Shown here: positions 35,940 to 44,586 of the stretch, piece after piece
Layout of the letters: each line of letters begins with the position of its first letter
Position numbering within the stretch: position 1 is the stretch's first letter
DNA from: SHXR01 sp046160305
GTDB taxonomy: Bacteria; Pseudomonadota; Gammaproteobacteria; Burkholderiales; SG8-39
NCBI GenBank assembly: GCA_046160305.1
Contig: JBJXGX010000160.1
Coordinates: 10,885 to 74,884 of the forward strand
DNA: 64,000 bases
Direction of reading: 5' to 3'
Program-made: the position numbers and the translations under genes
Notes under the pieces: generated by a model
Seen by the model: the letters and a program-made list of their open reading frames with translations, nothing else
Told to the model about the DNA's origin: nothing
Databases searched by the model: none

Positions 35940-37205
35940 TTATCGGAGGCCGGACGATTGGGAATGGGCACTCGCCGCGGCCGACAACTCGCGAACACCG
36001 GCGAGCGGCGCACCCATCTCGCTCATGACCTTGAGCGGATCCTGATGCAATTCGTTCGGGGCGCGTTGCGCGAGCGGCTTCAGTTGCGCCTCTAAATACG
36101 CGCCGAGTCGACGGCCGCGGGCAACCAACCCGCTGCCGAAGCGCCGGCGCTCGATATCATAGCGAGTGAGTGCGGCATCGATGGTGGGCGACTCCACCAG
36201 CGCGGCCGCCAGTGTTCTGGCATCGAGCGCGGCCTTGGTGATGCCCGCGCCGACGTGCGGTCGCGCGACGAAGGCCGCATCGCCAAGCAGAACTGCACGG
36301 CCAAACACGAGCTGTGGTGATTCCAGATCGAAGATTGGTTGAAAGAATAATTGCTTGGTGCGATGGATGGTTTCCGCGATCTGCGGGGCGAGCAGGCGGT
36401 CCGCGCTTGCCCGGGTCGCGGCGAGTACGTCCGTGCGGATCAGCGGTGGCGGAATGGCCAGACCATGTTGATGGCCGGTCGCGTCGGTGCACAGATCGGG
36501 AAGCATGTGGACCGGGTCGACCGGGCGATACCAGACGAAATTCATCGCGCGATGTCCGGGTCGCGTATCGTCGCCGACACCCGGGACCGGATAGGCGAGC
36601 AGCACCTCGCCATCGGGCAGGCAGAACGTATAGCGATGAAACAGCGCCGCGTGCGAGGCAGGCGAGAAATCGGCCTCATCGACCAGGCCGCGCCATGCGA
36701 CATAGCCGGCGTACCGAGGTTGGACTTCGGGCATGAATTGTTCGCGCACGGTCGAGCGAATTCCGTCGGCACCGATGAGCAGATCGGCGACCTCGTGCGA
36801 TCCGTCCGCGAAACACGCGTGGACGCGATCCCCGTGCAACTCGACACGCGCAAGCTTCGCGTTGAATCGACTGCGTTCGGCGGGAAACGCATCTTTCAAC
36901 GGACGATAGATGCGTGCCCATGCGCTCATCGTCTGCGGCATCGGGATGCGATGACTCACCTGTCCGGCGCGATCGAGGCATACCCGTTCGTGCAAGGCGA
37001 TGCCAAGATCGGGATCAACCGGGACGCCGATTTCACGCATCACGTCAAACAGCTCGCTATGCGTGCCGATCCCTGCGCCGCGGGTCGCCAGATCGTCGGC
37101 CGATCGCTCGAAGACACACACGTCCCAACCAATCCGCAGCAACGTGTGCGCTGCGAACAGGCCGCCCAGCGAGCCGCCGATGACGAGCGCGCGTCCGCCC
37201 TTCAT
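35940..37205 (-). CDS. FAD-dependent aromatic monooxygenase (2,6-dihydroxypyridine hydroxylase-like)
   Basis: 421 residues. 'RALVIGGSLGGLFAAHTLLRIGWDVCVFERS' (dinucleotide-binding GxGxxG variant GGSLGG), 'LLIGADGIRSTVREQF' (DG motif) and 'VLLGDAAFVARPHVGAGITKAALDA' (GD motif) define a class A flavin hydroxylase. The overall pattern is close to 2,6-dihydroxypyridine 3-hydroxylase and related pyridine or phenol hydroxylases. Its start overlaps the stop of the 6PGDH-like gene (ATGA, 37202-37205). Together with an amidase and hydrolase, this suggests degradation of an N-heteroaromatic or phenolic acid; that is inference. Confidence 0.85.
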   Translation of the reverse strand: MKGGRALVIGGSLGGLFAAHTLLRIGWDVCVFERSADDLATRGAGIGTHSELFDVMREIGVPVDPDLGIALHERVCLDRAGQVSHRIPMPQTMSAWARIYRPLKDAFPAERSRFNAKLARVELHGDRVHACFADGSHEVADLLIGADGIRSTVREQFMPEVQPRYAGYVAWRGLVDEADFSPASHAALFHRYTFCLPDGEVLLAYPVPGVGDDTRPGHRAMNFVWYRPVDPVHMLPDLCTDATGHQHGLAIPPPLIRTDVLAATRASADRLLAPQIAETIHRTKQLFFQPIFDLESPQLVFGRAVLLGDAAFVARPHVGAGITKAALDARTLAAALVESPTIDAALTRYDIERRRFGSGLVARGRRLGAYLEAQLKPLAQRAPNELHQDPLKVMSEMGAPLAGVRELSAAASAHSQSSGLR

Positions 37206-38068
37206 TTCCCTGGTTTCGCGCCGGGTGCGCCTTTCAGCAGCAAGCCACGAATTTCATCGAGCGTCGGATCACTGCGTGCCTCCTTGCACGCGCTCAAACG
37301 CGCATAGAGATCGGCGCTCGCCAGGTGGAATCCATCGGGTAGGCCGGCGCTGTGGAAGCTTGCCGCGATTTCTTCCATTTCCGCGATCCAACGCCAAGCC
37401 TTGCGTGCACTGGCCGTAATCGCCGTCGAGCGCTTGACCAGATCGGATTGGCTTTCACCCCATTCGTTGAGGAGAACCTCATCAATGCCTTCATGCGCGG
37501 CCAATGTTCGAATGTTCCCGAGCAACGCAATGGACCCTTTCGTCCAGGCCGCATAACACGCCTTCACGGCCGACGCCGCGCCCACCGGCTGTTTGAGCAC
37601 GATGGTTCCAAGCGCCGTACCGGCAAACAGTTCAGCGACCCGTTCTGCCTCGTTGCCGGCGAGATAGAGACGCGTACGAACGCCTTGCCGCGGCGGCGGT
37701 CCGATGATTCCCCCGTCGACGAATGTGCCGCCCGCGGCGACGACGACTTCACCGATGGCACGCGAGGTGGCCGGTGCGATGGCATTGGCATCGACATAGA
37801 GGCCCTTGAATCCCGCCGCGACGGCGGAATGTGCGAGGTCGAGCGCCGCGTGCGGTGGGCAGACCGACAAGATGATCCGGCTGTCCCGGATGGTGGATCG
37901 CAAACTGCCGCCGTCGTGCAAGGCGGCCGCTTTGGCACGCGCCAAGGTTTCGTTGCTCCGACCCTCTGATGCGAACATGACGCGCATATTGCGTGCTGCG
38001 AGGCAGCCACCGATCGCAGCCCCCATTTCGCCAGGATGCAACAACGCTACGAGAGGTTCACTCATCAT
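37202..38068 (-). CDS. 6-phosphogluconate dehydrogenase-like NAD(P)-binding protein with DUF1932 domain
   Basis: 288 residues. Rossmann N-terminus 'LVALLHPGEMGAAIGGCLAARNMRVMFASEGRS', 'RIILSVCPPHAALDLAHSAV', 'YVDANAIAPATSRAIGEVV...FVDGGIIGPPP' (beta-hydroxyacid dehydrogenase substrate loop) and 'VKACYAAWTKGSIALLGNIRTLAAHEGI' (Lys site) place it with beta-hydroxyacid dehydrogenases carrying a DUF1932 helical end. It is the first gene of the minus-strand operon. ATG 38068 is followed by a second ATG. Its likely role is oxidation or reduction of a 3-hydroxy acid in the pathway. Confidence 0.83.
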   Translation of the reverse strand: MMSEPLVALLHPGEMGAAIGGCLAARNMRVMFASEGRSNETLARAKAAALHDGGSLRSTIRDSRIILSVCPPHAALDLAHSAVAAGFKGLYVDANAIAPATSRAIGEVVVAAGGTFVDGGIIGPPPRQGVRTRLYLAGNEAERVAELFAGTALGTIVLKQPVGAASAVKACYAAWTKGSIALLGNIRTLAAHEGIDEVLLNEWGESQSDLVKRSTAITASARKAWRWIAEMEEIAASFHSAGLPDGFHLASADLYARLSACKEARSDPTLDEIRGLLLKGAPGAKPGK

Positions 38069-38269
38069 CGGCTCCGGGGTGTTCGCTGGACCGATCGGGC
38101 GAAGGCATGGTCGACATCGTCACCACGCAGCCCGACGGCAGGGCGAGTGTACTGCGTGTGGTTCGATGCGTGGGGAACGGCGCCCGGCCCACCGGCCTGC
38201 GTCGCGGATCCCGAAGACATTGCCGCGAGGCGCTCCGAAAACCGCGCTCGCCGACAACGCTTACAATAA

Positions 38270-38356
38270 TGGTGCCGAGAAGAGGACTCGAACCTCCACA
38301 CCCTTGCGGGCGCTAGGACCTGAACCTAGTGCGTCTACCAATTCCGCCATCTCGGC
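38270..38356 (-). tRNA. tRNA-Leu (anticodon CAG)
   Basis: Reading on the minus strand: acceptor GCCGAGA paired with TCTCGGC, discriminator A, CCA encoded. The anticodon stem CTAGG/CCTAG encloses TTCAGGT, giving anticodon CAG. A long variable arm (GCGCCCGCAAGGGTGTG) is present, as expected for a class II tRNA-Leu, followed by the T arm GGTTCGAGTCC. About 255 bp lie between it and the rnr start. Confidence 0.95.
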
Positions 38357-38611
38357 GCTACGGGGCTGGCATCACGATTCGACGAACTCTCTTCGCCCAA
38401 CTGTGCGCCATCTTGCGAATCAAGTGCGAACGTCTTGCGAAGCCATCGCAAACCAACGGGATCAAGAACACGGTCCCTTGGCATGGACCGACTCGCGAGA
38501 ACGGCCTCGGTAGAGGTCGTCGATTGATCGCGAGTATTGCCAGTCCGAACGATAACTTCAGGAAGCCGCGGCCCCAAAGCAGCCGCGCATTCTAAGAAAG
38601 AAAAGAAAGCT

Positions 38612-40798
38612 GTGTCAACGAAACGAAGTAATTCCCTTCCGAAGGCAGTACAAATACGGGGTCAAAGGCCGGTGCGGCCCGAAGTTGATCGCTCGCTCGT
38701 GACGATTCCGTCGCGCGAGGCGATCCTCGAAGCCCTTACGCGCGATTCAATTCCGCTTGCCGAGGCCGACCTTGCCGATCGAATGGGCGTTCCCGAGGAC
38801 GCCCGCGAAGTGCTGCATCGGCGCGTCAACGCGATGGCGCGCGATGGCCAGATCCTGCGCAACCGCAAGGGTGCCCTCCTGATCGCGGAAAAGCTCGATC
38901 TCATCAGCGGGCGGGTCAGCGGTCATCCGGACGGCCACGGCTCCGCGTCGGGGGATGATGGTCATGAATATGTGCTCGCGCCGCGTGAGATGAACCAGGT
39001 TCTCCATGGCGATCGTGTTTTGCTCCGCCCAACCGGGATCGATCGGCGTGGTCGCCGCGAAGGGGTCATTGTCGAGGTGCTCGAGCGGGCGCAGAAGCGG
39101 ATCGTCGGGCGCTTTCACCGCGAGCACGGCGTGTTCTTCGTGGTTGCCTCCGATCGGCGCATCAGCCAGGACATCCTGATTCAGCCGGAAGGCGTGGGCA
39201 ACGCGAAATCCAACCAGGTCGTGACGGTGGAGTTGGTCGAGCAGCCATCGCGGAACATGCAACCGATCGGGCGCGTCGTCGAGGTGCTGGGACATGCGAC
39301 CGATCCCGGCATGGAAATCGAGATCGCTCTTCGCAAGCACCAGTTGCCGTTCGAGTTTTCAGCGGCGGCGATCCGCCGGGCGGAACGGTTCACCGAGGGG
39401 CTTCGCCCTGCGGAGCGAAGTGGCCGCGTCGATCTGACCGCGACGCCGCTTGTGACGATCGACGGTGAGACGGCGCGCGATTTCGACGATGCCGTGTTCG
39501 CCGAGCGGGACGGGCGCGGCTATCGATTGCTGGTCGCGATCGCCGATGTCAGCCACTATGTCCGTCCGGGCGAGGCGCTCGATCGTGAAGCGCGCGAGCG
39601 TGGCACATCGGTCTACTTCCCGCGCCGAGTGATTCCAATGCTGCCTGAACATCTCTCGAACGGTCTTTGCTCCCTCAACCCGCAGGTCGAACGCCTCGCG
39701 TTGGTCTGCGAGATGGCGGTCACGAAGGCGGGGCGGGTCGGCGCGCACAAGTTCTACCCGGCGATCATTCGTTCCGTGGCGCGCTTGACCTATACGCAGG
39801 TCGCGGAAGCACTCTATGCGGAGAAGAAAGGCGTGGCGGGGTTGCCCGTGATGGATCCGGATCTGATCCCGCATCTGCACTGTCTCGACGAGGTGTTTCG
39901 CAGCCTGTTCAATGCCCGCAAGCAGCGCGGCGCGATCGAGTTCGAGTCGGGCGAAACCGAGCTCGAATTCGATGAGGACGGCAAGATCAAAGGCATCAAA
40001 GCGATCGTGCGCAATGATGCACACCGCCTGATCGAGGAATGCATGCTCGCGGCCAATGTGTGCGCCGCGACGTTCCTCGAGGAAAACGAGCAGAAGCTGC
40101 TCTATCGGGTGCATGAGGGTCCCACGCCGGAAAAACTCGATAATCTGCGTGAGTTCCTGCGTGGCTTCAACCTGGGCATGCCGGGCGGCGATAAGCCGAA
40201 CTCCAAGGACTACGCGCGCTTGATGGACGCGATCAAGGATCGCCCCGACCGATCACTCCTGCAGACCGTTCTGCTTCGATCCATGCGACAGGCGGTGTAT
40301 AGCCCCGACAACGAGGGCCACTTCGGCCTTGCTTATCCGGCGTACGCGCATTTCACGTCGCCAATCCGGCGCTACCCGGACCTGCTGGTCCATCGCGCCA
40401 TCAAGGCGGTGCTTGCGGGGGAACGTTACGAACCCGGCGACTGGCGCTCGCTCGGGGAGCATGCGTCCCTCACCGAACGCCGTGCCGATGAGGCGTCGCG
40501 CGATGTGGTGCAGTGGCTGAAGTGCTTCTTCATGAAAGACCGGGTGAACGAGGAGTTCGAAGGAACGATCAGCGCGGTCACCGGATTCGGCATCTTCGTC
40601 CAGCTCGAGTCGCTTCACGTCGAAGGCCTCGTGCATATCTCCGAGCTTGGCAACGACTACTTTCATTTCGATCAGGCCCGCCATGAGCTGCGGGGCGAAC
40701 GTGGCCTGCATACGTATCGGTTGTCAGGAAAAGTTCGCGTTCGGGTCGCGCATGTCGACCTCGATCTCGCGCGCATCGATTTCCGGCTTGCGGATTGA
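38612..40798 (+). CDS. rnr: Ribonuclease R
   Basis: 728 residues from GTG 38612; a TTG at 38537 would extend it by 25 residues. Domains in order: winged-helix N-terminal part ('SREAILEALTRDSIPLAEADLADRMG', residues about 35-100), cold-shock domains ('HGDRVLLRPTG', 'GVFFVVASDRRISQDI'), RNB catalytic domain ('VTIDGETARDFDDAVFAER', with its Mg-binding Asp cluster, and 'YAHFTSPIRRYPDLLVHRAIKA'), then S1 ('FEGTISAVTGFGIFVQLESLHVEGLVHISELG'). A processive 3'-5' exoribonuclease of structured RNA. No long Lys-rich tail follows the S1 domain, unlike the E. coli protein. rlmB follows after 2 bp. Confidence 0.95.
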   Translation: MSTKRSNSLPKAVQIRGQRPVRPEVDRSLVTIPSREAILEALTRDSIPLAEADLADRMGVPEDAREVLHRRVNAMARDGQILRNRKGALLIAEKLDLISGRVSGHPDGHGSASGDDGHEYVLAPREMNQVLHGDRVLLRPTGIDRRGRREGVIVEVLERAQKRIVGRFHREHGVFFVVASDRRISQDILIQPEGVGNAKSNQVVTVELVEQPSRNMQPIGRVVEVLGHATDPGMEIEIALRKHQLPFEFSAAAIRRAERFTEGLRPAERSGRVDLTATPLVTIDGETARDFDDAVFAERDGRGYRLLVAIADVSHYVRPGEALDREARERGTSVYFPRRVIPMLPEHLSNGLCSLNPQVERLALVCEMAVTKAGRVGAHKFYPAIIRSVARLTYTQVAEALYAEKKGVAGLPVMDPDLIPHLHCLDEVFRSLFNARKQRGAIEFESGETELEFDEDGKIKGIKAIVRNDAHRLIEECMLAANVCAATFLEENEQKLLYRVHEGPTPEKLDNLREFLRGFNLGMPGGDKPNSKDYARLMDAIKDRPDRSLLQTVLLRSMRQAVYSPDNEGHFGLAYPAYAHFTSPIRRYPDLLVHRAIKAVLAGERYEPGDWRSLGEHASLTERRADEASRDVVQWLKCFFMKDRVNEEFEGTISAVTGFGIFVQLESLHVEGLVHISELGNDYFHFDQARHELRGERGLHTYRLSGKVRVRVAHVDLDLARIDFRLAD

Positions 40799-40800
40799 CA

Positions 40801-41541
40801 ATGGCGCGATCCTATCTTTACGGTTTTCATGCGGTGACGGGGCGGCTGCGGGGCGCCCCGTCGAGCGTCGCCGAAATTTACATGGACGCCGCGCGCAGCG
40901 ATCCGCGCGCGAAAGCGCTGGTGCAATTGGCGGCTGAAAAGGGGGTGCGCGTCATGCAGGTGGAGGCGGCGCGGATCGATGGATTCGCACGCGGCGCCCG
41001 TCACCAAGGCGTCGCGGCGAGCGTCGAGTCGGTGCTACCCACGAGCAAATCGCTCGACGACCTGCTCGATGGGATCACCGATCCGCCCCTGTTGCTCGTA
41101 TTGGATGGCGTCACGGATCCGCACAACCTGGGGGCGTGCCTGCGCGTCGCTGATGGCGCTGGCGTGCATGCGGTCATCGCACCCAAGGATCGCGCCTGCG
41201 GGGTCAACGCGACCGTCTCGAAAGTCGCAAGCGGCGCGGCAGAGGTCGTTCCCTATTTCATGGTCACGAATCTGGCTCGAACGCTCGTGGAGTTGAAGGA
41301 GCGTGGGATCTGGATCATCGGGACGATGGATGATGCCGCCGACGGTCTCTACGATGCTGACTTCCCAGCCAGTGCCGCATGGGTCTTTGGCGCCGAGGGT
41401 GAAGGGATGCGGCGCCTCACCCGCGAGAAGTGCGATCTTCGGGTCCGTATCCCGATGCATGGATCGGTCGAAAGCCTGAATGTTTCGGTTGCGGTTGGCG
41501 TGTGTCTGTTCGAAGCGCGGCGTCGCAGAGGTGCGGTCTGA
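40801..41541 (+). CDS. rlmB: 23S rRNA (guanosine-2'-O-)-methyltransferase RlmB
   Basis: 246 residues from ATG 40801; a TTG two codons upstream is possible. An N-terminal substrate-binding domain ('YLYGFHAVTGRLRGAPSSVAEIYMDAARSDPRAKAL') is followed by the SPOUT knot: 'LLLVLDGVTDPHNLGACLRVADGAGVHAVI', 'NATVSKVASGAAEVVPYF', 'AWVFGAEGEGMRRLT' and 'IPMHGSVESLNVSVAVGV'. It methylates G2251 of 23S rRNA. The rnr-rlmB pairing is a conserved proteobacterial arrangement and supports both calls. Confidence 0.93.
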   Translation: MARSYLYGFHAVTGRLRGAPSSVAEIYMDAARSDPRAKALVQLAAEKGVRVMQVEAARIDGFARGARHQGVAASVESVLPTSKSLDDLLDGITDPPLLLVLDGVTDPHNLGACLRVADGAGVHAVIAPKDRACGVNATVSKVASGAAEVVPYFMVTNLARTLVELKERGIWIIGTMDDAADGLYDADFPASAAWVFGAEGEGMRRLTREKCDLRVRIPMHGSVESLNVSVAVGVCLFEARRRRGAV

Positions 41542-41781
41542 GTGATGAGCACGCTGCAGGAAGGGGCTGGGACGCCCCGGCACCGGCCTTCACCGGATGT
41601 CTATCGTTGAAGTATTGCAGGCAACCGTCTGATCGCATTACAATTGCAGGTTCTTCGCGGCCGCACGCGGCTGCGTAGTTGTTCGACGGCCCGTTGTTCG
41701 CGACGATCGGACTCGATCCTTCCTTGCCTCACCATGCCCACCCCGTGGGCAATTCGGGAGGCGTTACCCATAAGGAGCATT

Positions 41782-42228
41782 ATGCGTCACTACGAAATCG
41801 TATTTATTGTTCATCCCGATCAAAGCGAGCAGGTGCCCGCGATGATCGAGCGTTACCGGCAAACGGTAACGTCGCGCGGCGGCACGATGCATCGCCTCGA
41901 AGACTGGGGTCGGCGCCAGCTTGCTTTCCCGCTCGACAAGATCCACAAGGCCCACTACGTGCTCATGAATGTCGAGTGCGACAACGAGGCCCTTGGCGAA
42001 CTCGAGCATTCGTTCAAATTCAGCGACGCGGTATTGCGCCACCTCACCATCAAGATGAAGGCTGCCGTCACGACGCCCTCGCCGATGATGAAAGACGAGA
42101 AGGCGCGTTCTGTCCTGCATGGTGACGTTGCGAAGCCCGCGGAGGCGGCGCCCGTTGCCGCGGTGGTCGAACCGGCACCTGCGCCCGCTGCGCCCGCTGT
42201 GGTCGCGGCGGTCGCGAGTCCCGCGTAG
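41782..42228 (+). CDS. rpsF: 30S ribosomal protein S6
   Basis: 148 residues from ATG 41782 with TAAGGAG 4-5 nt upstream; longer open sequence to 41644 is not S6-like. 'MRHYEIVFIVHPDQSEQVPAMIERY', 'HRLEDWGRRQLAFPLDKIHKAHYVLMNVEC' and 'FKFSDAVLRHLTIKMK' are standard S6. The C-terminal tail (about 40 residues, Ala/Pro-rich) is longer than in E. coli, as is usual in betaproteobacteria. First gene of rpsF-priB-rpsR-rplI. Confidence 0.96.
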   Translation: MRHYEIVFIVHPDQSEQVPAMIERYRQTVTSRGGTMHRLEDWGRRQLAFPLDKIHKAHYVLMNVECDNEALGELEHSFKFSDAVLRHLTIKMKAAVTTPSPMMKDEKARSVLHGDVAKPAEAAPVAAVVEPAPAPAAPAVVAAVASPA

Positions 42229-42230
42229 GC

Positions 42231-42530
42231 TTGACCGCAGCGAACCGGCTCATCCTGAGTGGGCGTGTTGTCGAGCTGGAATCGCTCCGCTACACACCCG
42301 CTGGCATCGCGATCGTGCGCTTCAAGATCGAGCACGATTCGGAGCAGGTCGAGGCGGGCGCGGTCCGGCAACTGCACATGGAAATCGCGTGCGTGGCAAC
42401 CGAAACGATGGCACATCTGGTGTCTGCGGCGCGGCTCGGATCATCCATCCGGGTCGAGGGATTCATCGCGCACCGTAGCAAGTCGCATCGGGGAATCGAG
42501 CTCCACGCCCTGAATATTCAATTCGAATAA
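42231..42530 (+). CDS. priB: Primosomal replication protein N (PriB)
   Basis: 99 residues using a TTG start at 42231, 2 bp after the rpsF stop. OB-fold: 'NRLILSGRVVELESLRYTPAGIAIVRFKIEHDSEQ', 'MEIACVATETMAHLVSAARLGSSIRVEGFIAHRS'. PriB, a single-stranded DNA-binding component of the replication-restart primosome, lies between rpsF and rpsR in beta- and gammaproteobacteria, as here. The TTG start and absence of a clear SD suggest translation coupled to rpsF. Confidence 0.92.
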   Translation: MTAANRLILSGRVVELESLRYTPAGIAIVRFKIEHDSEQVEAGAVRQLHMEIACVATETMAHLVSAARLGSSIRVEGFIAHRSKSHRGIELHALNIQFE

Positions 42531-42539
42531 GGAATCATC

Positions 42540-42839
42540 ATGGCAACATTTGGACGAGGCCCATCCAAGGGCAAAGCAGGTGCGAAGGGCGGGCGCAAGG
42601 ACAATCGCACGCGCGAGAAGGGGCTGTTCCGGCGTCGCAAGTTCTGTCGCTTCACCGCTGAGAAGATCCTTTGGATCGACTACAAGGACATCGACATCCT
42701 GAAGGATTTCGTCAACGAGAACGGAAAGATCATGCCGGCGCGCATCACGGGCACCAAAGCGGGGTACCAGCGCCAATTGTCGATCGCGATCAAGCGGGCG
42801 CGCTTCCTCGCGTTGATTCCGTATACGGACCTCCACTGA
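42540..42839 (+). CDS. rpsR: 30S ribosomal protein S18
   Basis: 99 residues. 'LFRRRKFCRFTAEKILWIDYKDIDILKDFVNENGKIMPARITGTKAGYQRQLSIAIKRARFLALIPYTDLH' is diagnostic for S18. The N-terminus (MATFGRGPSKGKAGAKGGRK) is a Gly/Lys extension of about 25 residues. Preceded by AAGGA. Pairs with S6 in the 30S platform. Confidence 0.96.
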   Translation: MATFGRGPSKGKAGAKGGRKDNRTREKGLFRRRKFCRFTAEKILWIDYKDIDILKDFVNENGKIMPARITGTKAGYQRQLSIAIKRARFLALIPYTDLH

Positions 42840-42855
42840 GCGAAGGCGCGTACCC

Positions 42856-43314
42856 ATGCAAATCATTCTGATGGAGAAGATCACCAATCTCGGCGGACTT
42901 GGAGATGTGGTGAAAGTGAAAGACGGCTTCGCGCGCAACTTCCTGATTCCGTCGGGCAAAGCGCGACGCGCAACACCTGCAAACCTGGAAGAGTTCCAGA
43001 AGCGCCGGGTCGAGCTTGAAAAGGCGCACGGGGAATCGCTCGCGCTCGCCCAGTCACGCGGTGCGAAGCTGGATGGATTCGCGGTCAAGGTCACCCGCAA
43101 GGCCGGGGTTGACGGTCGGCTGTTTGGTTCGGTGACGTCACACGATATCGTCGATGCGCTCAAGGCGCAGGGACATGACGTGGAGCGCACCGCGATTCGT
43201 CTGCCGCAAGGACCGTTGAAAGCGATCGGTGATCATCAGGTTGCCGTTGCCTTGCACGCGGACATGGTCGTGCATGTGACCGTGTCGGTCGTTGGTGAGT
43301 TGGTCGGAAGCTGA
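42856..43314 (+). CDS. rplI: 50S ribosomal protein L9
   Basis: 152 residues. 'MQIILMEKITNLGGLGDVVKVKDGFARNFLIPSGKARRAT' is the N-terminal L9 domain, then the long connecting helix and the C-terminal 'LFGSVTSHDIVDALKAQGHDVERTAIRLPQGPLKAIGDHQVAVALHADMVVHVTVSVV'. Last gene of the operon, 16 bp after rpsR. Confidence 0.96.
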   Translation: MQIILMEKITNLGGLGDVVKVKDGFARNFLIPSGKARRATPANLEEFQKRRVELEKAHGESLALAQSRGAKLDGFAVKVTRKAGVDGRLFGSVTSHDIVDALKAQGHDVERTAIRLPQGPLKAIGDHQVAVALHADMVVHVTVSVVGELVGS

Positions 43315-43410
43315 CCCTTCGAGTCCGGCCTAAAGTGTTCATGCCTCGCTATCGGTGCGAGGGATGAGCACTCCCTGAGCGCGCCCGCGCACGCGACCGA
43401 TGCGTAGGCA

Positions 43411-43435
43411 AAAAAAACGGCCCTTTCGGGCCGTT
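43411..43435. terminator. Candidate intrinsic terminator with leading A-tract
   Basis: AACGGCCC (43416-43423), loop TTTC and GGGCCGTT (43428-43435), preceded by an A-run (43409-43417). It is about 100 bp after rplI and is probably its terminator, although the T-run typical of rightward terminators is missing. Same design as the hairpin at 5481-5510. Confidence 0.6.
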
Positions 43436-43903
43436 ACAGGGAGGAAGAGCGCGATGACTCAGCGCTCTCGGAGGTAACTGGTTAAGTGCCTCGATTCTCG
43501 CGAGGCGATCTCATCAAACTGGAAAGTCCGCAGACGCTAATTTTTGTCTCTTCCGATAAGCGGTAGCTTTATGGTGATCAGCGGGCTAGCGCTGTCGGAG
43601 AAAAATTCGATGTAAATCCGACGAAGGAACATTAGCACAGATTTCGGCGGTTTGCGAATATTTTGTTACTCTCCGTAAGCGATTGAATTGTATCAGTTAA
43701 TAGCCTTTATATTGCTCTTTTAGGGGCCTGAAATGTCGGTCCGATCCACTTCGGAGTGATAGTTTGACGAAATGTTGACAGATGGGGGCTTTTCGCTGAC
43801 TGGCCGGCGCAAAGTGGGGCGAGGCGTTTCGACCACTCGTCGTCGGACGGGCGGGTCCCGGCGTGCGTGTCGCGCTGGAACCAGCAAGCTCCACGGCTTT
43901 TGG

Positions 43904-43912
43904 TGCGTTGCA
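43904..43912. promoter_or_regulatory. Probable PhaR operator, upstream box
   Basis: TGCGTTGCA fits TGC-N3-GCA. It merges into GCAACAAAAAAA, which resembles the GCA-plus-A-rich repeat described for PhaR sites in Ralstonia/Cupriavidus (recalled, not checked). It lies 11 bp upstream of the -35 box of the phasin promoter. Confidence 0.45.
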
Positions 43913-43923
43913 ACAAAAAAAGC

Positions 43924-43951
43924 TTGACATGCTTTTCACGACCCTTAAAAT
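43924..43951 (+). promoter_or_regulatory. Predicted sigma70 promoter of the phasin gene
   Basis: TTGACA (43924-43929), a 16-bp spacer and TAAAAT (43946-43951). This is the best promoter match in the window, 54 bp before the phasin ATG. An AAGGAG ribosome-binding site sits at about 43990-43995. Confidence 0.7.
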
Positions 43952-43959
43952 GGTGTTTG

Positions 43960-43968
43960 TGCATTGCA
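43960..43968. promoter_or_regulatory. Probable PhaR operator, downstream box
   Basis: TGCATTGCA (TGC-N3-GCA) directly followed by GCAATAAAC, about 8 bp after the -10 box, near the expected transcription start. With the box at 43904 it brackets the promoter, an arrangement suited to repression that is lifted when PHA granules titrate PhaR. Confidence 0.45.
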
Positions 43969-44005
43969 GCAATAAACGTCCCACCCAACTAAGGAGTCGC
44001 CCGAA

Positions 44006-44530
44006 ATGACGATCAGCCAAGAGAATTTGATGTCCGCCGGCAAAGCCGGTGTTGAAGCCGGAATAGCCATTGCCCAAACCCAGTTCGCGGCGATGGAGCG
44101 GCTTGCAGCACTGAATTTGAATACCGCCAAAGCAACCTTCGCAGACGCGAGCGAGCACGTTCGCTCGGCTCTCAACGCGCGCGATCCCCAAGAGCTCGGC
44201 AAGCTGAATACCGCTGTCGCGCAGCCGGCCATCCAGAGCGCTGTGGCCTACGCAAAGAGTGTCTACGACGTGGCGGCCCAGGCGCAAGCAAACGTCGTCA
44301 AGATCGTCGAAGCGCAGGGTACGGAACTGAACCGCGCTTTCGCCAGCACGATCGACGCGATGGCCAAGAATGCACCGGCCGGATCCGATGCCGCGATCAA
44401 CGCATTCAAGTCGACCTTTGCCGCATTCAATTTTGCCTACGACGGCTGGTCGAAAATCGCCAAGCAGACGGTGGAAGCAGCGGAATCGAATTTCGAAAGC
44501 AAGGCGAAACCCGTTTCGAAATCGCGTTAA
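44006..44530 (+). CDS. phaP: Phasin family protein
   Basis: 174 residues. 'SQENLMSAGKAGVEAGIAIAQTQFAAMERLAALNLNTAKATFADASEHVRSAL' followed by 'YAKSVYDVAAQAQANVVKIVEAQG' is the phasin (PHA granule-associated, TIGR01841-type) helical pattern, amphipathic and rich in Ala. It coats polyhydroxyalkanoate granules. It lies upstream of phaC and phaB and has its own promoter and terminator, so it is transcribed as a single gene. Confidence 0.92.
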   Translation: MTISQENLMSAGKAGVEAGIAIAQTQFAAMERLAALNLNTAKATFADASEHVRSALNARDPQELGKLNTAVAQPAIQSAVAYAKSVYDVAAQAQANVVKIVEAQGTELNRAFASTIDAMAKNAPAGSDAAINAFKSTFAAFNFAYDGWSKIAKQTVEAAESNFESKAKPVSKSR

Positions 44531-44586
44531 GGCGAGACGCCCTATGTAGTGATCTCGTCCGATAGGCGAGTATCGCGACAACGAGA

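Larger units (their letters stand above)
43315..44005. other. Long intergenic region between rplI and the phasin gene
   Basis: 691 bp without a convincing gene. It holds an A-tract hairpin (43411-43435), a second stem AGAGCGC/GCGCTCT (43446-43467), a moderately AT-rich stretch (about 43540-43720), and the phasin promoter with two TGCNNNGCA boxes (43904-43968), described separately. No open frame with family similarity was seen on either strand. Confidence 0.6.

Noticed and set aside
38270..38356. tRNA-Ser, because of the long variable arm
   Set aside because: The anticodon loop TTCAGGT gives CAG, which is Leu.
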